Source: Adiantum capillus-veneris (lineage: Eukaryota > Streptophyta > Polypodiopsida > Polypodiales > Pteridaceae). Taken from it: a stretch of DNA of 64,000 nt. A program made the translations under genes and the position numbers. The notes under the pieces are model-generated. The model saw only the letters and a list, made by a program, of their open reading frames with translations, did no database searches and was not told the origin of the DNA. How positions within the stretch are numbered: the stretch's first letter is position 1; every line of letters starts with the position of its first letter. Shown here one piece after another: positions 51,416 through 62,528 of this stretch. The stretch is from positions 28,662,946 through 28,726,945 of the forward strand of contig CM043969.1 of assembly GCA_014529385.2 (NCBI GenBank). The letters run 5' to 3'.

Positions 51416-51765
51416 TCAACCAACTCTCATGTTTGGCTGCGATGTAATGAGTCCAGATGCATAGCTTCTTTGAATGATTCCGGCTCTCCAGAATCTAAGA
51501 TCAAGAGATGGTTGAAGGATGGAACGAACCTTTCTGGAGGTCTACTTGCTCTTGTAGATCTTCAGGGAATAGGTTGAGGCTCCTCATTTGGTTGAGGTTG
51601 TTGCATATTGTCATCGTTTGCAGTCCTCGAATCTTCACCGTCCTCAAGCTCCATGTACTCATCACCTGTTTCTTTTGTTTGTTTTCCTTCCAAGTAAGCT
51701 TTGTACATATTTTGTTTGTTAAAAATTACATCCCTACTCCTAAAGATTTTACCATCTTTAGGATT
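51416..51765 (-). pseudogene. pol: Integrase-RT linker of copia H
   Basis: Poorly conserved acidic linker between integrase and reverse transcriptase, heavily broken on the minus strand. No catalytic motif. Confidence 0.55.
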
Positions 51766-52990
51766 TCATAGGCGATACCCAAAGTCACCTTCTCCATAGC
51801 CAATAAAGAAACACTTTTTGGACTTTGCATCTAGCTTTGTTCTTAGGCTTCTATCTATGTGCATGAAAGCCTCACACCCAAACACTTTGAAAAATGCATA
51901 ATTCACCGGTTTACCTGTCCATGCCTCGTCTGGAACTCCCCCATCCAATGTCGTTGAGGGTGACCAGTTGATTAAGTACACGGACGTACTTACAGCTTCT
52001 GCCCAAAGCTCAGGCAATAGGCCTACATGTAGATGCATGCTTCGTGCTCACTCCATGATTGTCCTATTCATCCTTTCTTAAATTCATTTTGTTGAGGTGT
52101 CCTTGGGGTTGTCTTTTGCCTCCGAATGCCATTGCTAGCACAAAAGCTTGGTTGCAATATTCGCCTCCATTATCGGATATGAGGCATTTAACCTTGGTAC
52201 CTGTTTCATTCTCCACAAAGGCTTTCCAACTTTGAAATATGGAAAACACATCGAACTTATTCTTCATGACATAAACCCATGTTTTTCTAGTCGCATCGTT
52301 TATGAATGTTACATAGTACAATGAGCCACCAAGTGATGGTGTTCTTGCAGGAACCCAAACATCAGAATGAACCAACTCAAGCTTTTTATTTTTTCTTTCA
52401 TTTCCAGATTTTTGAAATTTTACCCTCTTTTGTTTACCATAAACACAATCTTCACAGAACTCTAAGTCCACTTCTTTCAAACTTGGTAGAACCTTCTTTG
52501 TTTGAAGGATTTGCATTTCTTTAGCACTCATATGCCCAAGCCGATAATGCCACACCGCACTATCGACTTCTGTAGCTATTGCACAGGTTGAAGATTGCGT
52601 GTTGACAGTACACAAGTAAAGTGTACCGACCTTTTCTCCCTTGGCAACCACCAAAGATCCCTTTGAAATCTTCCATTGTTTGTTTCCAAATGCAATGTTG
52701 TGACCTTCATCGTCCAATTGTCCTGTAGAGATCAAATTTTTCCAAAGAGAAGGAACATGCCTAACGTCTTTAAGCTTCCATTCATTTTTGTTAACAGTTT
52801 TGACACAAACTGTACCTTTGCCGACAATTTCACAAGCTTCATCATCTCCCAAGCATACATACCCAAAATTACCTTTGGTGTAATCTTGGAAATGTTGCTT
52901 GTGTGGTGTCGCATGGAATGAAGCCCCAGAATCTACTATTCAAGAATTAGACACATTGTCAAATGAGAGATTAGAGCATCTTGCTCTACT
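51766..52990 (-). pseudogene. pol: Protease end and integrase of copia H
   Basis: Minus strand. 52852-52064 holds WKLKDVRHVPSLWKNLISTGQL of the protease/pre-integrase border, WHYRLGHMSAKEM and FCEDCVYGKQ of the zinc domain, LVHSDVWVPARTPSLGGSLYYV with the first Asp, and CLISDNGGEY with the second. The catalytic Glu segment (usually NGVAERMNRTI) is altered to NEFKKG before a stop at about 52062. The integrase continues at 52038-51766 with GLLPELWAEAVSTSVYLINWSP and VFGCEAFMHIDRSLRTKLDAKSKKCFFIGYGEGDFGYRL. Confidence 0.9.
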
Positions 52991-53857
52991 TTACCTGCCA
53001 CATTGGCCTCCGATGTTGGCTTGTTTTCTTGAGACTCCGAGTCCTTCTTCTTCTTGGACCAGCAATCCTTCTTGATGTGGCCCTTCTTGCTGCAGTTCCA
53101 ACATTCAAGAACTGACTTAGTGCGTGACTTGCTACACTTTGAGTGATCACGACCCTTTTGGTTTTTGAACCTCTCCTTACTTCCTCTTGTTTCCACTGAT
53201 AATGCAACACTTGATGATTCTCTTATGCTTCTCCTTCACATTTCCTTGCTTAGGAGAACACCCACAACATCATTAAACTGAAGAGTATTTGTGCCAGAGA
53301 GCCATCACAAGGTTGTCCCAACTATCCGGTAGAGATGATAGTATAAGAAGAGCTCGCACTTCATCATCGAAATTGATTTTCACTGATCGAAGTTGACTTA
53401 TGTTTGTGCTAAAGTTATTTAGGTGCTCTGCAAACTGAACCTTTTTCTGCCATCTTTCGATTGAACAAGCGCTTCATAAGAAATACCTTATTGGATACCG
53501 ATGGTTTCTCTTAGAAATCGTCAAGTGACTTCATCAAGTCCTCCGTGGTCTTCATCTCCGAAACATTGAGAAGGAACACGCCAAGCTTAACCAGATTGTT
53601 CCCAATGCCTTTCAATCAAGGACAATCCATGCTTCATCTGCCATCGTTGCGAGCTTCTTTGCAAGACCGCCTAGTGGCAAATAGAGGTCCTTCTCTGGTA
53701 GAGATAGTCTTCAATCTGCATCTTTCAATGTTGCTAGTTTTTGCCATTGAAATTATCGATCTTGAGCTTCCCTTCCTCTGCCATTACTCCCACTCAATTC
53801 AAGGAATCCTTTCCTTGAGATACTTTAGCTACGAGCAAACCTTGCTCTGATACCAGT
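52936..53857 (-). pseudogene. gag: Gag of copia H with zinc knuckle
   Basis: Minus strand. The zinc knuckle CWNCSKKGHIKKDC is at about 53105-53064, followed by a Lys/Ser linker. Upstream (53790-53210) is a broken UBN2-type gag with several frame changes. The primer-binding site sits at the right end (about 53846-53857). Confidence 0.8.
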
Positions 53858-54316
53858 TGTTAGGAAATAGGGCGTAGCTTAGTAAATAATTGAGTAGATT
53901 ACTTAATGGAGAGAGATAATTTTCACACACAAGAGATTATAGAGTAGAGAGAGAGAGAGAGAGTACACACGATATACGTGGTTCACCCAACGTGGGCTAT
54001 GTCCATGGGAAAGCAGCCACTCAATGGCTTTAGTACTTCAAAACAAGAAGTAGGTTACAAAGGAATTATACCCTTTTGGAGCTCCCGCCTTGCTTCACTC
54101 TCACCACCTCACACCCACCTTGTTGCATCAACTTCACACTATGAAATGTGTGTAGAAATAGCCTCCTTTTGTAGGCCAAAAGGGCTGCCCTCTCTCATGA
54201 GAGGCAGCCATGTGTAGTCGCCCTTGTAGATAGGTCCAAATCGGACCCTCCAACCCGCCCATTTGTGGCCGCTCTTGAGAAGACAAGTTCGCTTTTGAAT
54301 TTGGCCACCAGCCAAC
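53858..54316 (-). repeat. Truncated 5' LTR of copia H
   Basis: Matches the first 460 bp of 49195-49945 and then stops at an abrupt joint with J. It includes a shorter (AG)n run (53946-53962). Confidence 0.88.
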
Positions 54317-55370
54317 TGAGCGGTGTGCAAGAAGAGAGAATGCGTACACTAATGATGAGTGGGATGACTTGAATGAGTGAGCTATTGGCGACCATTCATC
54401 TACACCTTGTGAATCCATTTACTTTACCATAATGGATAAGACCAATGCCAAAGATTTGTGGGATGCTCTATGTCAGGCTTGGGAAGGCAACAACGCCTCG
54501 AACAAGGTTTCTTGATAATGAAATTGATGTGCATGAACATGAACGAAATTAGTAATGTTAGTTCTCACTTGAATGAGTTTAACAACGTGTTTTCACAATT
54601 TACTTCAAAAGGTTTCAATTTTGATGATGAAATAAAGGCCATTTTCTTGCTATGTTTGCTACCATTGTCATGGGATACCTTCACACATAGCCATAAGCAA
54701 CTCAGCACCCAATGGCAAGCTAGATTTCAGCAGTGTTGCTACTGCATTGCTCACACTGAGGATATTTGGTGTCAATCTCTTGATGCAAGTAGACATGGTG
54801 ATGCATATGTGGCTAGTAGCAATCATGACAAGAAAAGGCGTGATTGTAGTTGGGATCGTTCATGGGATTGCAGGCAAGGTCATAGCAAGAGTTACAGCAA
54901 AGACATGTGAAATTTATAGAGTGTTACTACTACCATAAAAAGGGACACTTGAAGAAAGATTTCCGCACAATGCAGCGTGATAATGGCAAAGAGAAAGCAA
55001 AGGCTGACAAACCTAAAAGCAGCATGAAAATTGAAGAGCTTAATGTGGCTGAGTATCCAGCCATTAAGACAATTTCTGACGTGTCAAATGATGTGTTGAT
55101 TTTCACATCGGATTTGAGTTCTGATGCATTATCAGCTCATGATGAGTGTTATTCGCAGAATTTGATTGTGGAATCAGGTGTTAGCTTTCACGTGACTCCT
55201 CACAAGGAGTGGTTTTCTACATACACTACCACACATGGCACAATGAAGCTAGGCAATTCTTATGAGCCTGATATATGCGGTGTGGGTAGCATAAATTTTC
55301 TATGCATAATGGCACTGATTTTATGCTGCATAATGTCAGACATGTACCCAAACTGACAAAGAGTTTGATG
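54317..55370 (+). pseudogene. gag: Gag and protease of copia J
   Basis: Gag: FTIMDKTNAKDLWDAL, then (after a stop at about 54514) SNVSSHLNEFNNVFSQFTSKGFNFDDEIKAIFLLCLLP, in ORF 54458-54910. The zinc knuckle at about 54916-54960 reads CYYYHKKGHLKKDF, where the second and last cysteines are Tyr and Phe. The protease motif reads VESGVSFHVTPHKEWF (about 55168-55215) with Glu in place of the catalytic Asp. Confidence 0.85.
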
Positions 55371-55439
55371 TCAGTTGGGATAGCTTGATGATTTTGGTTG
55401 CACTGCCATATTTTCTCATGGTCTTGGATTATCAAGAAG

Positions 55440-56640
55440 GAAAATATGGTCATGCTTAAAGGCCAGAATTCTGGCTCATTGTACTCACTTTATGTCTCTT
55501 CTGTGAAAAAGAATTCTATTTTTGTAGCCAAGCTACTATCTACAGAGTTCTGGCATAGCCGACTATGACATATGAGTCAAAAGGGAATGAAAGTCTTGCA
55601 ACGTTCTGGTTATATTCATGTATTAGATTACTGTAACTTCTCTTTATGTGAGCATTGTATCTATGTCAAACGGACTAGGTTGACATCGGAGCCTTTGGAC
55701 AAGGAGTTAGGGAGTCCTCTAGATCTTGTTCATAGCAACTTGTGTGGACCTATGATAGCCAAGTCTCTAGGGGGAGCGTTATACTTCCTAACATTCATAG
55801 ATGACACTACTAGAAAGGTGTGGGTTTATCACTTAAAGCAGAAGAGCGACGACTTTAGTGTCTTATAGAAGTTCTTAGCATTGGTAGAGAACCAATTGGG
55901 TAGAACGCTTAAAGCTTTGCACAATGAAAATGGAGGCAAGTACATCTCCTCTGAGTTCAAGGACTTTTGCAATAAAAGAGATATTAGAAAATAGTTTACC
56001 ACTCCTTACACACCCACCCAAAATGGTGTGGCTGAGAGGATGAATAGAACCATTTAGGAATGGGTCACTTCTATGTTGTCTACCGCCAACTTACCTCAAG
56101 AATTTTGGGGAGAAGCTGTTATGATGGCTGCTTACTTGATCAATGTCACCTAGTACACCACTAAATTACAAGGTTCCGCAGGAGATATGGACAAGCAAAG
56201 AGCCCAATTATGACAGTTTACGTGTTTTTGGGTGTGAGGCATTCTCACATGTGCCAAAAGCACTTAGACAAAAGATGGACCCCAAATCACACAAGTGCAT
56301 CTTCATTGGATATCGTGTGGACGAAGAGATGGGATATTGTCTCTGGCACCTGGAATCTAAGAAGGTCATATGCAACTCATAGGTGATATTCAATGAGTCT
56401 AAGATGCATAAAAAGCCAGTGAAAGACATTGAGTATCGCAGAGTACAATTTGAGGATGTTTCCTCACCACCAGATACACAAAATGTTGGACATGCTAGTG
56501 ATGCACCTTCCACTAGTACACACACACACATTCCAAAGAGATCGGAATCCAACAATCAGGCACTTCATAGATCCACTCGTATATCTTGTGCACCTGAGCG
56601 CTTTGAGCCAGGATCAATGAGCCAGGATTAAACTACTTGC
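55440..56640 (+). pseudogene. pol: Integrase of copia J
   Basis: The zinc domain is degraded (55560-55680, FSLCEHCIYVKRTRL). In the core the first Asp is Asn (VHSNLCGPM) and the second Asp is lost (HNENGGKYI); the Glu is kept (NGVAERMNRTI). Downstream are VPQEIWTSKEPNYDSLRVFGCEAFSHVPKALRQKMDPKSHKCIFIGY and a Ser/Thr/His-rich linker to about 56630. Stops occur at about 55866, 55996, 56057, 56152 and 56380. Confidence 0.87.
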
Positions 56641-57125
56641 TAGTCATTGATTGCCAATGAACCGAGGGTGGACCCACTAGCTACAAAGAGGCCATTCAAA
56701 TGGATGATAGCGTGAAGTGGGAGGAGGTTATGCAATCTGAATATAGCTCAATTTTAGTCAATGAAACTTGGAATTTGACAGAGTTACCAGCAGGTAAACA
56801 GGCATTGCCATGCAAATGGATGTACAAGAAGAAGTATATCACAGATGATCCCTAGCCTAAGTATAAGGCTAGATTGGTTGCTAAAGGGTTCAAGCAAACG
56901 AAAGGCATGGATTTTGATGAAATCTTTTCTCCAATGGTCAAGATGACTACATTGCATCTTGTGCTTGGTATAGTAGTCATCGAGGACTTGGATCCAAATG
57001 GATGTGAAGACAATGTTTCTTCATGGGGATCTTGAAGAGTATGTTTACATGAAACAGCCAAAGGGTTTTGCGATAAAGCTTGAGAAGCCAACACGGGCAA
57101 AACTAGTGTGTAGACTCAAGAAAGC
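56641..57125 (+). pseudogene. pol: Reverse transcriptase N-terminus of copia J
   Basis: Broken frames with [79 protein letters not shown] and VCRLKKAF, after which the copy ends. The active-site half is missing. Confidence 0.85.
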
Positions 57126-57264
57126 TTTTAGAGTGAGAGTTGTAGCCTCACAAGCTCCACCAAAAACAGAGTGTGTCTCCTACATCACCTTCCCTTCTCT
57201 ACTTCACTCTCTTGCACTCCATATCCAATCCATCAGCCATCCCATGGAAGAGCAAAAAGTGTAG

Positions 57265-57315
<51 letters not shown>

Positions 57316-57480
57316 CTTTGACACTTATAAAAATAACACCCTATATATTTTTTTATAAAAAGATCTTTACGTATATAAAGGGAAAAACTTGCCATGCAAA
57401 AGTCCACATAGGACTAGAGATGTAGCTGCATGCTACAGGGCATGTTCCCTATGTTTATACTTAACTTCTACAGGATATCC
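57126..57480. other. Unassigned stretch with (AG)n microsatellite
   Basis: An (AG)n run of about 21 units lies at 57270-57312. A TATATAAAGGG near 57372 could be a promoter fragment or LTR piece. No partner repeat found in the window. Confidence 0.4.
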
Positions 57481-58512
57481 ATGTACTAACATAGCATCCA
57501 AAAAACACGTGATAAGTACCTGAGCTTATGCACAAATGATGTTAGATCCTTTATGTTACTAGGTTGATCCATAACCAATAAAGCTTTCACTTTCTTGGGG
57601 TGAGCCTCTATTCCATTTTGTGAGCCCACATGTCCTAGAAAATGAACTCTAGCATAAGCAAACTTACATTTCTTTGGGTTGAGCTACCCACCCTCTTGCT
57701 GAAGTCTCTCAAAACTAAATCTTTAACTTCTCCAAATGTGTGATCCTAGAACTATAACATCCAATTTCTTTCGTTAAAACTCGAATGAACTTACCTAATT
57801 AGGGACCAGACACTTCATTCATCCACCCTTGAAAGGTATGATATCATAAGCATTAATCAATCTAAACTGCATTCTCTTATAGGAAAAATAACCCCAAGGA
57901 GTCATGAAGGTAGTCTTCAATTGATCTTCAATCGCTATGAAGATCTGCAGTAACCAAAAAATCCATCCATGATTGAATACCATTCATGACCTACAACTTG
58001 ATTGAGGATCTTATCCTGAAAGGGTAGTGGATAATGATGTCTTTTTGTGGTAGCATTCAAAAGTTTGAAATCAACACACACCCGAAATCTCCCATTCTTC
58101 TTGGCCACAATAACTATTGAAGAAAGCCATTCAGATTCCTCCACACAGAAGAAAAAATATGTTGCTAAAATCTTTGTCACCTCTCCACAAAGTGCCTTCT
58201 CATGAATGATCCCCAATCTCCTAAGCTTTTGAACTTTTGGCTTGTCACCTTCATTTTGGTTGATTCTATGCCCGATCCTTTTGCTTTTAATCTCCGTATA
58301 TTCAGCGGTAAATAACTTTGGAAAATCTGCAAACATAATTTTACTCTTTCTTCTCTTGTTTTGTCAAGTCTTCTCCCAACATGCTTCTTACATTCACTTT
58401 AGCCCTTCAATTTATTTTAGACTCCCTTTCTCTCCCTTGATCTCCACATCATACAAGGATGCTTCTTTTCAACACTTATCCCAAATAGATTGAGATACAA
58501 TTGCATTGAACC
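57480..58512 (-). pseudogene. pol: Reverse transcriptase of gypsy K
   Basis: Minus strand. 58336-57935 holds KVQKLRRLGIIHEKALCGEV, WLSSIVIVAKKNGRFRVCVDFKLLNATTKRHHYPLPFQDKIL and IMDGFFGYC, with the first catalytic Asp region. After a break, 57720-57490 holds LNPKKCKFAYARVHFLGHVGSQNGI and VHKLRYLSR of the thumb; the Asp-Asp core between is poorly readable. RNase H should follow but is missing at 57480, where the foreign block begins; the next piece of K is at 45485. Wording matches the Tat element E. Confidence 0.83.
58508..58512. repeat. Target-site duplication of copia L, left copy
   Basis: GAACC here and at 61934-61938, exact, flanking copia L inside gypsy K. Confidence 0.92.
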
Positions 58513-58704
58513 TAAAGGAGTACGAGCTGAAGTACGACACGAGAGAAAGTGCGAGAAGAAGAGCACGACGATATGGTGAACTCGCTCTACTGTAATGTGT
58601 AGAGCATAGTGAGTTCTTATTAGGTTTTTACAAAAGAATATGTGTACATACCTGGCGGCCCGCCCACTTACCTAGGCGACCACATTGGGCTTTATACCCC
58701 AACA
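58513..58704 (-). repeat. 3' LTR of copia L
   Basis: A 192-bp LTR. On the minus strand it begins TGTTGGGGTATAAAG, so a TATA-like box lies only a few bases from the LTR start. Confidence 0.93.
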
Positions 58705-58793
58705 ACCTCCCACTTAAAGTCCAATGTGGTACTTTAAGTGTGAGATAAGCTACTATACAAGCTAATATACAAGAGATGTAGAGAAGTGATGTA

Positions 58794-59960
58794 CTACCCT
58801 ACACCTAATTGCTTGCGAAAATGCGCAAAGCTCTCTGAGGGAAGTCCTTTTGTAAGTAGATCAGCAGGATTTTCTGTGGTGTGAACTTTGACAAGCTGAA
58901 TTTGCTTATCCTCGAGCATTTCCTTGATGAAATGATACTTCACATCCACATGCTTTGTTTTTGAGTGATAAACTGGATTGTGAGCCAATTGTATAGCACT
59001 CTGACTATCACAATATAACACAGGCATCTCTTCTTTGATTCCCAAATCTGTTACTAGTCGATTAAGACAAATTGATTCTTTGCATGCCTCTGATGCTGCA
59101 ACATATTCACCCTCTGTAGAAGACTGAGTAACACAATCTTGTAATCTAGAACGCCATGATACTGCTCCACCAGCCAATGTAAAGACATGCCCTGACGTAG
59201 ACCTTCGGGTGTCTAAGTCACCTGCATAATCTAAGTCTGTAAAACCCTTTACACTTAGCTCCTGACTCCCATAGCATATACGCATACTCTTTGTAGCTTT
59301 CAGGTATCTCAATATTCCTTTCACTGCCTCCCAATGTTTCTTGCCTGGGTTTGACATGTATCGACTTACTACTCCCACTACAAATGCAATGTCTGGGCGA
59401 GTAGCAATCATTGCATACATCAAACTACCCACTGCAGACACACATGGAATCTTATCCATTTCAGCCTGTTCTTCCTCAAACACAGGACAATCTTGTTTGC
59501 TAAGTTTCACATATGGTGGCAATGGAACACTCAATGCCTTTCCCTTCTCCATATTGAAACGTTGCAAAACCTTGTCAATATACTCTGTTTGAGATAACCA
59601 AATCAACTTCTTTGATCTGTCTCTCTCAATGCGCATACCAAGTATATGACTTGCCTCACCCATGTCTTTCACGTCAAACGATTTTGCCATCTTTGACTTC
59701 AAAGCTGAAATTTCTTCCAAGTGCTTGCCAGCAATCAACATGTCATCCACATACAAAATAAGGATCAGCCAACTACCATCCTTAGCTTTCTTTGTATATA
59801 GACAGTGATCGAACTCACTACGTTTGTAGCCTTGAGAAAGCATAAACTTGTGGAATTTATGGTACCATGCCCTCGGTGATTGTTTTAAGCCATAAAGACT
59901 CTTTAACAACTGGCATACCAAATCTTCCTTGCCTTTCTCAACAAACCCTTCTGGCTGCTG
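58794..59960 (-). pseudogene. pol: RT and RNase H of copia L
   Basis: 375 open codons on the minus strand (59921-58794). Reverse transcriptase has SLYGLKQSPRAWYHKFH and LILILYVDDMLIAG with Tyr-Val-Asp-Asp, and VKDMGEASHILGMRIERDR. RNase H has GFTDLDYAGDLDTRRSTSGHVF, STEGEYVAASEACKE, LYCDSQSAIQLAHNPVYHSKTKHVDVKYHF and ENPADLLTKGL; the usual Ala of TEAEY is Gly. A break at about 59940 separates it from the upstream part. Likely active-site-complete but not translatable as a whole. Confidence 0.95.
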
Positions 59961-59962
59961 AT

Positions 59963-61240
59963 TTAAATTTCCACATCTAAATCACCATGCAAGAACGTTG
60001 TCTTGACATCCATTTGGTGCAACACAAAATCTAATATGGCAACCAATGCAAGAAAGCATCTCAATGTAGTCATCTTGACCACCGGAGAGAAGACTTCATC
60101 AAAGTCAATGACTTGTTCTTGCTTAAAGCCCTTGGCAACAAGCCTTGCTTTGTACTTTGGCTGACTATCATGAGTGGTGATCTTATACCTGTAAACCCAT
60201 TTACAAGGTAGAGCCTTTTTGCCCTGTGAGAATTTAACTAGCTTCCATGTCTGGTTTTTATGCAGAGCTGTCATCTCTGACTGCATGGCCAATTGCCAAT
60301 TCCCGGAGTCCTTCATTTGCACTGCTTCCTTGTAACATGAAGGCTCATTGCAATCAGTCAACATGACATAGTTCATAGATGGAACCAACCGATCAGGAGG
60401 TCGCGTGATACGTCCAGATCTACGCAAAATAGGTGGCTCAGGCTCAGGCTCAGCCACAACCTGTGGTTCCAATCTATCATGTCCTTGCTCCTCTTGAGCC
60501 CTGACATTTTGTCTTGCACGTGCAGGTCCATCTTCTTGGAAGACAACTCTTCTACTCTCCTCAACCCTCTCTGGTTTAGAATGATATTTGGATTCATTAT
60601 AGTGAACATCATTGTTGCCGATAACCTTTCTGGATTCAGGATCCCAAAGTCTGTACCCCATCTCACCAGAATTACCATAGCCTAGAAAGATGCACTTTCT
60701 ACTCTTTGGCTCAAGTTTGTTCCTAAATTCCTTTGGAACGTGAGTATATGCCTCACAGCCAAAGACTCTGAGATGCTTGTATGAGGGCATTTTACCTGAC
60801 CATACCATCTCTGGAACTGAATCCTTCTGCAAAACCTTGCTAGGAGATCTATTTATAAGATGAACAGTTGTTGATACAGCTTCAGCCAAAAACCCATTTG
60901 GCAGCTGTGCATTAGACAACATACTTCTAACCTTCTCTTGTACGGTCCTATTCATCCTCTCAGCAACACCATTTTGAGGAGGATTGTAAGGAGCAGTAAG
61001 TTCACATTTTATACCTTTTGACTCACAAAAGTCCTGAAAGGCCTTTGAAACATACTCTCCACCATTGTCAGTGCGTAAGCATTTAAGCTCCTTGCCGCTC
61101 TGATTCTCCACAAGTGTCACAAACGTTTTGAAAACACTAAATGCTTCATCCTTGTGCTTGAGAAAGTAAACCCATACTTTCCAACCGCTGCGGCGGTTGT
61201 TTGCTGCGTGACTCACAGCCAGCAAACCCTCAACAGACAT
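59963..61240 (-). pseudogene. pol: Integrase and RT N-terminus of copia L
   Basis: 425 open codons on the minus strand. The reading starts within the integrase core (WKVWVYFLKHKDEAFSVFKTF); the first catalytic Asp and the zinc domain are deleted. CLRTDNGGEYVSKAF has the second Asp and PPQNGVAERMNRTV the Glu. Then GFLAEAVSTTVHLINRSPSK, VFGCEAYTHVPKEFRNKLEPKSRKC and a Pro/Glu-rich linker (VAEPEPEPP) follow. Reverse transcriptase begins [14 protein letters not shown] and ends at HQMDVKTTFLHGDLDVEI with a stop at about 59963. Confidence 0.94.
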
Positions 61241-61741
61241 ACATCATCTCTGACAATACATCCCATGTGGAAGTACCTGCAATGTCAGGATGAAATCTGG
61301 AATATCAAGCAGCAAACACAAGCTACCTGATGAACTAGTGGATGTCGCCTACAGTCTGTGTGTAGATGCGTCCGTGTCGTATGTGACACACCTCCAAGAA
61401 CTGTGAGCCGTCCTTCGATGTGTAGACAGCCACAAATCAACACTCTGGGAATGTCGATATCCTCAGCACCTGCAGTTGTAGGCGGAGACCCCAAATTTGC
61501 AGAGTCGGATCTGCACCCGCCGAGACCACGTAGTCGAAAATGGCATGCGCAGAACTTTGTCGAAGCCGAACGGTGGCCGAGATGACCTCAGAATGAAATT
61601 CTGAGAACACCGAGTCCTTCAGGCTCGCCCACAGGATTTGGGGCCGTGTCTTCGCCTTTCAAATCTCACTCCAATCTAAGCAGGTGACTCTGGCTACCTG
61701 CAAATGCTGCCCCGAGCCTCAATCTGAGCTCTGATACCAGT
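61241..61741 (-). other. Leader of copia L
   Basis: Non-coding stretch between the primer-binding site and the deletion joint at about 61240. It is richer in GC than its surroundings (CGCAGAACTTTGTCGAAGCCG and the like), with no conserved frame. The short minus-strand frame at 61494-61285 has no motif. Confidence 0.6.
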
Positions 61742-61933
61742 TGAAGGAGTACGAGCGAAAGTGCGACGCGAGAGAAAGTGCGAGAAGAAGAGCACGACAA
61801 TATGGTGAACTCGCTCTACTGTAATGTGTAGAGCATAGTGAGTTCTTATTAGGTTTTTACAAAAGAATATTTTTACATACCTGGCGGCCCGCCCACTTAC
61901 CTGGGCGACCACATTGGGCTTTATACCCCAACA
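61742..61933 (-). repeat. 5' LTR of copia L
   Basis: A 192-bp partner of 58513-58704, ending (plus strand) CCCCAACA and followed by the GAACC duplication. Confidence 0.93.
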
Positions 61934-62528
61934 GAACCTTCTTCTACACTTTCTTGCAACGTCATAGATGAAGCATCACTATCATATGAACCACTTTCTA
62001 ATTGGGAATCAATAACTTGCATGTCCACTAAAGGCTGTGTATAGCTCTCATGTGTCTTGATGTTGTAGACTATGGTTCTTCCTTTCTTCTGGCTAGGGAT
62101 GGTGATCAAGCTCATGCCCCAATCCTGCTTATCACCGAGGGTTATAAGCCACAACCTCCCTAAAAGGATCAGATATGCACTTTCACCCGCTTGCATCACG
62201 TAGAAATCAATCAAGCACTCAATCCCCAAGACTCTTATCTTGACATCTTCAACTATCCCAAGACACCTTTCTTTTTTGTGGCTGGCAATCCTCATATAGA
62301 TTGAATCATTCACTGACATCGTGATACCTGCTTTCTTCATGATAGCCTCAGTCATGACACACACTTGGGAACCACCACATATGCTTGTACTTATGTCTTC
62401 TTTCCCAGCATAGCTTCAACTCTCCTTTCAATTGTTGGCACCATATCTTTAGGGTGACCGACCCTCAGAGCTGACACTAGGCTTTGATGCTTTTCTCTCT
62501 TGAAAGAAAGACGTGTACTTACACAGTT
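61934..62528 (-). pseudogene. pol: Protease and gag end of gypsy K
   Basis: Minus strand. 62364-61921 holds the protease from GGSQVCVMTEAIMKKAGI, with the upstream Asp of the DGGSQVCVM type changed (ICGGSQ); CLGIVEDVKIRVLGI and YLILLGRLWLI are the end motif (GRPWL elsewhere); then an acidic linker. Upstream, 62528-62380 holds GHPKDMVPTIERRVEAMLG of the gag-protease border. Gypsy M is inserted at 62529, so the rest of gag is outside the window. The wording matches protease of element E. Confidence 0.8.

Larger units (their letters stand above)
49195..54316 (-). mobile_element. Ty1/copia element H
   Basis: Copia element on the minus strand. The complete 3' LTR is 49195-49945 (on the minus strand TGTTAAG...CCTAACA). 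The 5' LTR (53858-54316) is cut short where copia remnant J starts. A primer-binding site TGGTATCAGAGC lies just left of 53857, and a purine tract (AAGTGGGAGAT) just right of 49945. Gag, zinc knuckle, integrase, reverse transcriptase and RNase H are in copia order with several breaks. It sits 51 bases into the H3-tail-like frame. The target duplication cannot be checked because the far end is missing. Confidence 0.9.
54317..57125 (+). mobile_element. Ty1/copia remnant J
   Basis: Plus-strand copia copy lacking both LTRs: it opens inside gag and breaks off in reverse transcriptase at about 57125. Almost every catalytic position is changed, so it is a long-dead copy. Both edges are abrupt: the left joins the cut LTR of H; the right joins an unassigned stretch with an (AG)n run. 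Confidence 0.85.
58513..61933 (-). mobile_element. Ty1/copia element L, 5'-deleted
   Basis: A 3.4-kb copia copy on the minus strand in gypsy K, with exact GAACC target duplication. The LTRs are 192 bp (58513-58704 and 61742-61933), differing at about nine positions. A primer-binding site (TGGTATCAGAGC) is left of 61741 and a purine tract (TTTAAGTGGGAGGT) right of 58704. Gag, protease and the first part of integrase are missing; the rest is well kept. Either the deleted form moved with enzymes supplied by another copy, or the loss came after insertion. Confidence 0.93.

Noticed and set aside
57270-57312. Possible CRISPR-like or other array
   Set aside because: A plain (AG)n microsatellite, as are the runs at 49279-49311 and 53946-53962; no spacers.
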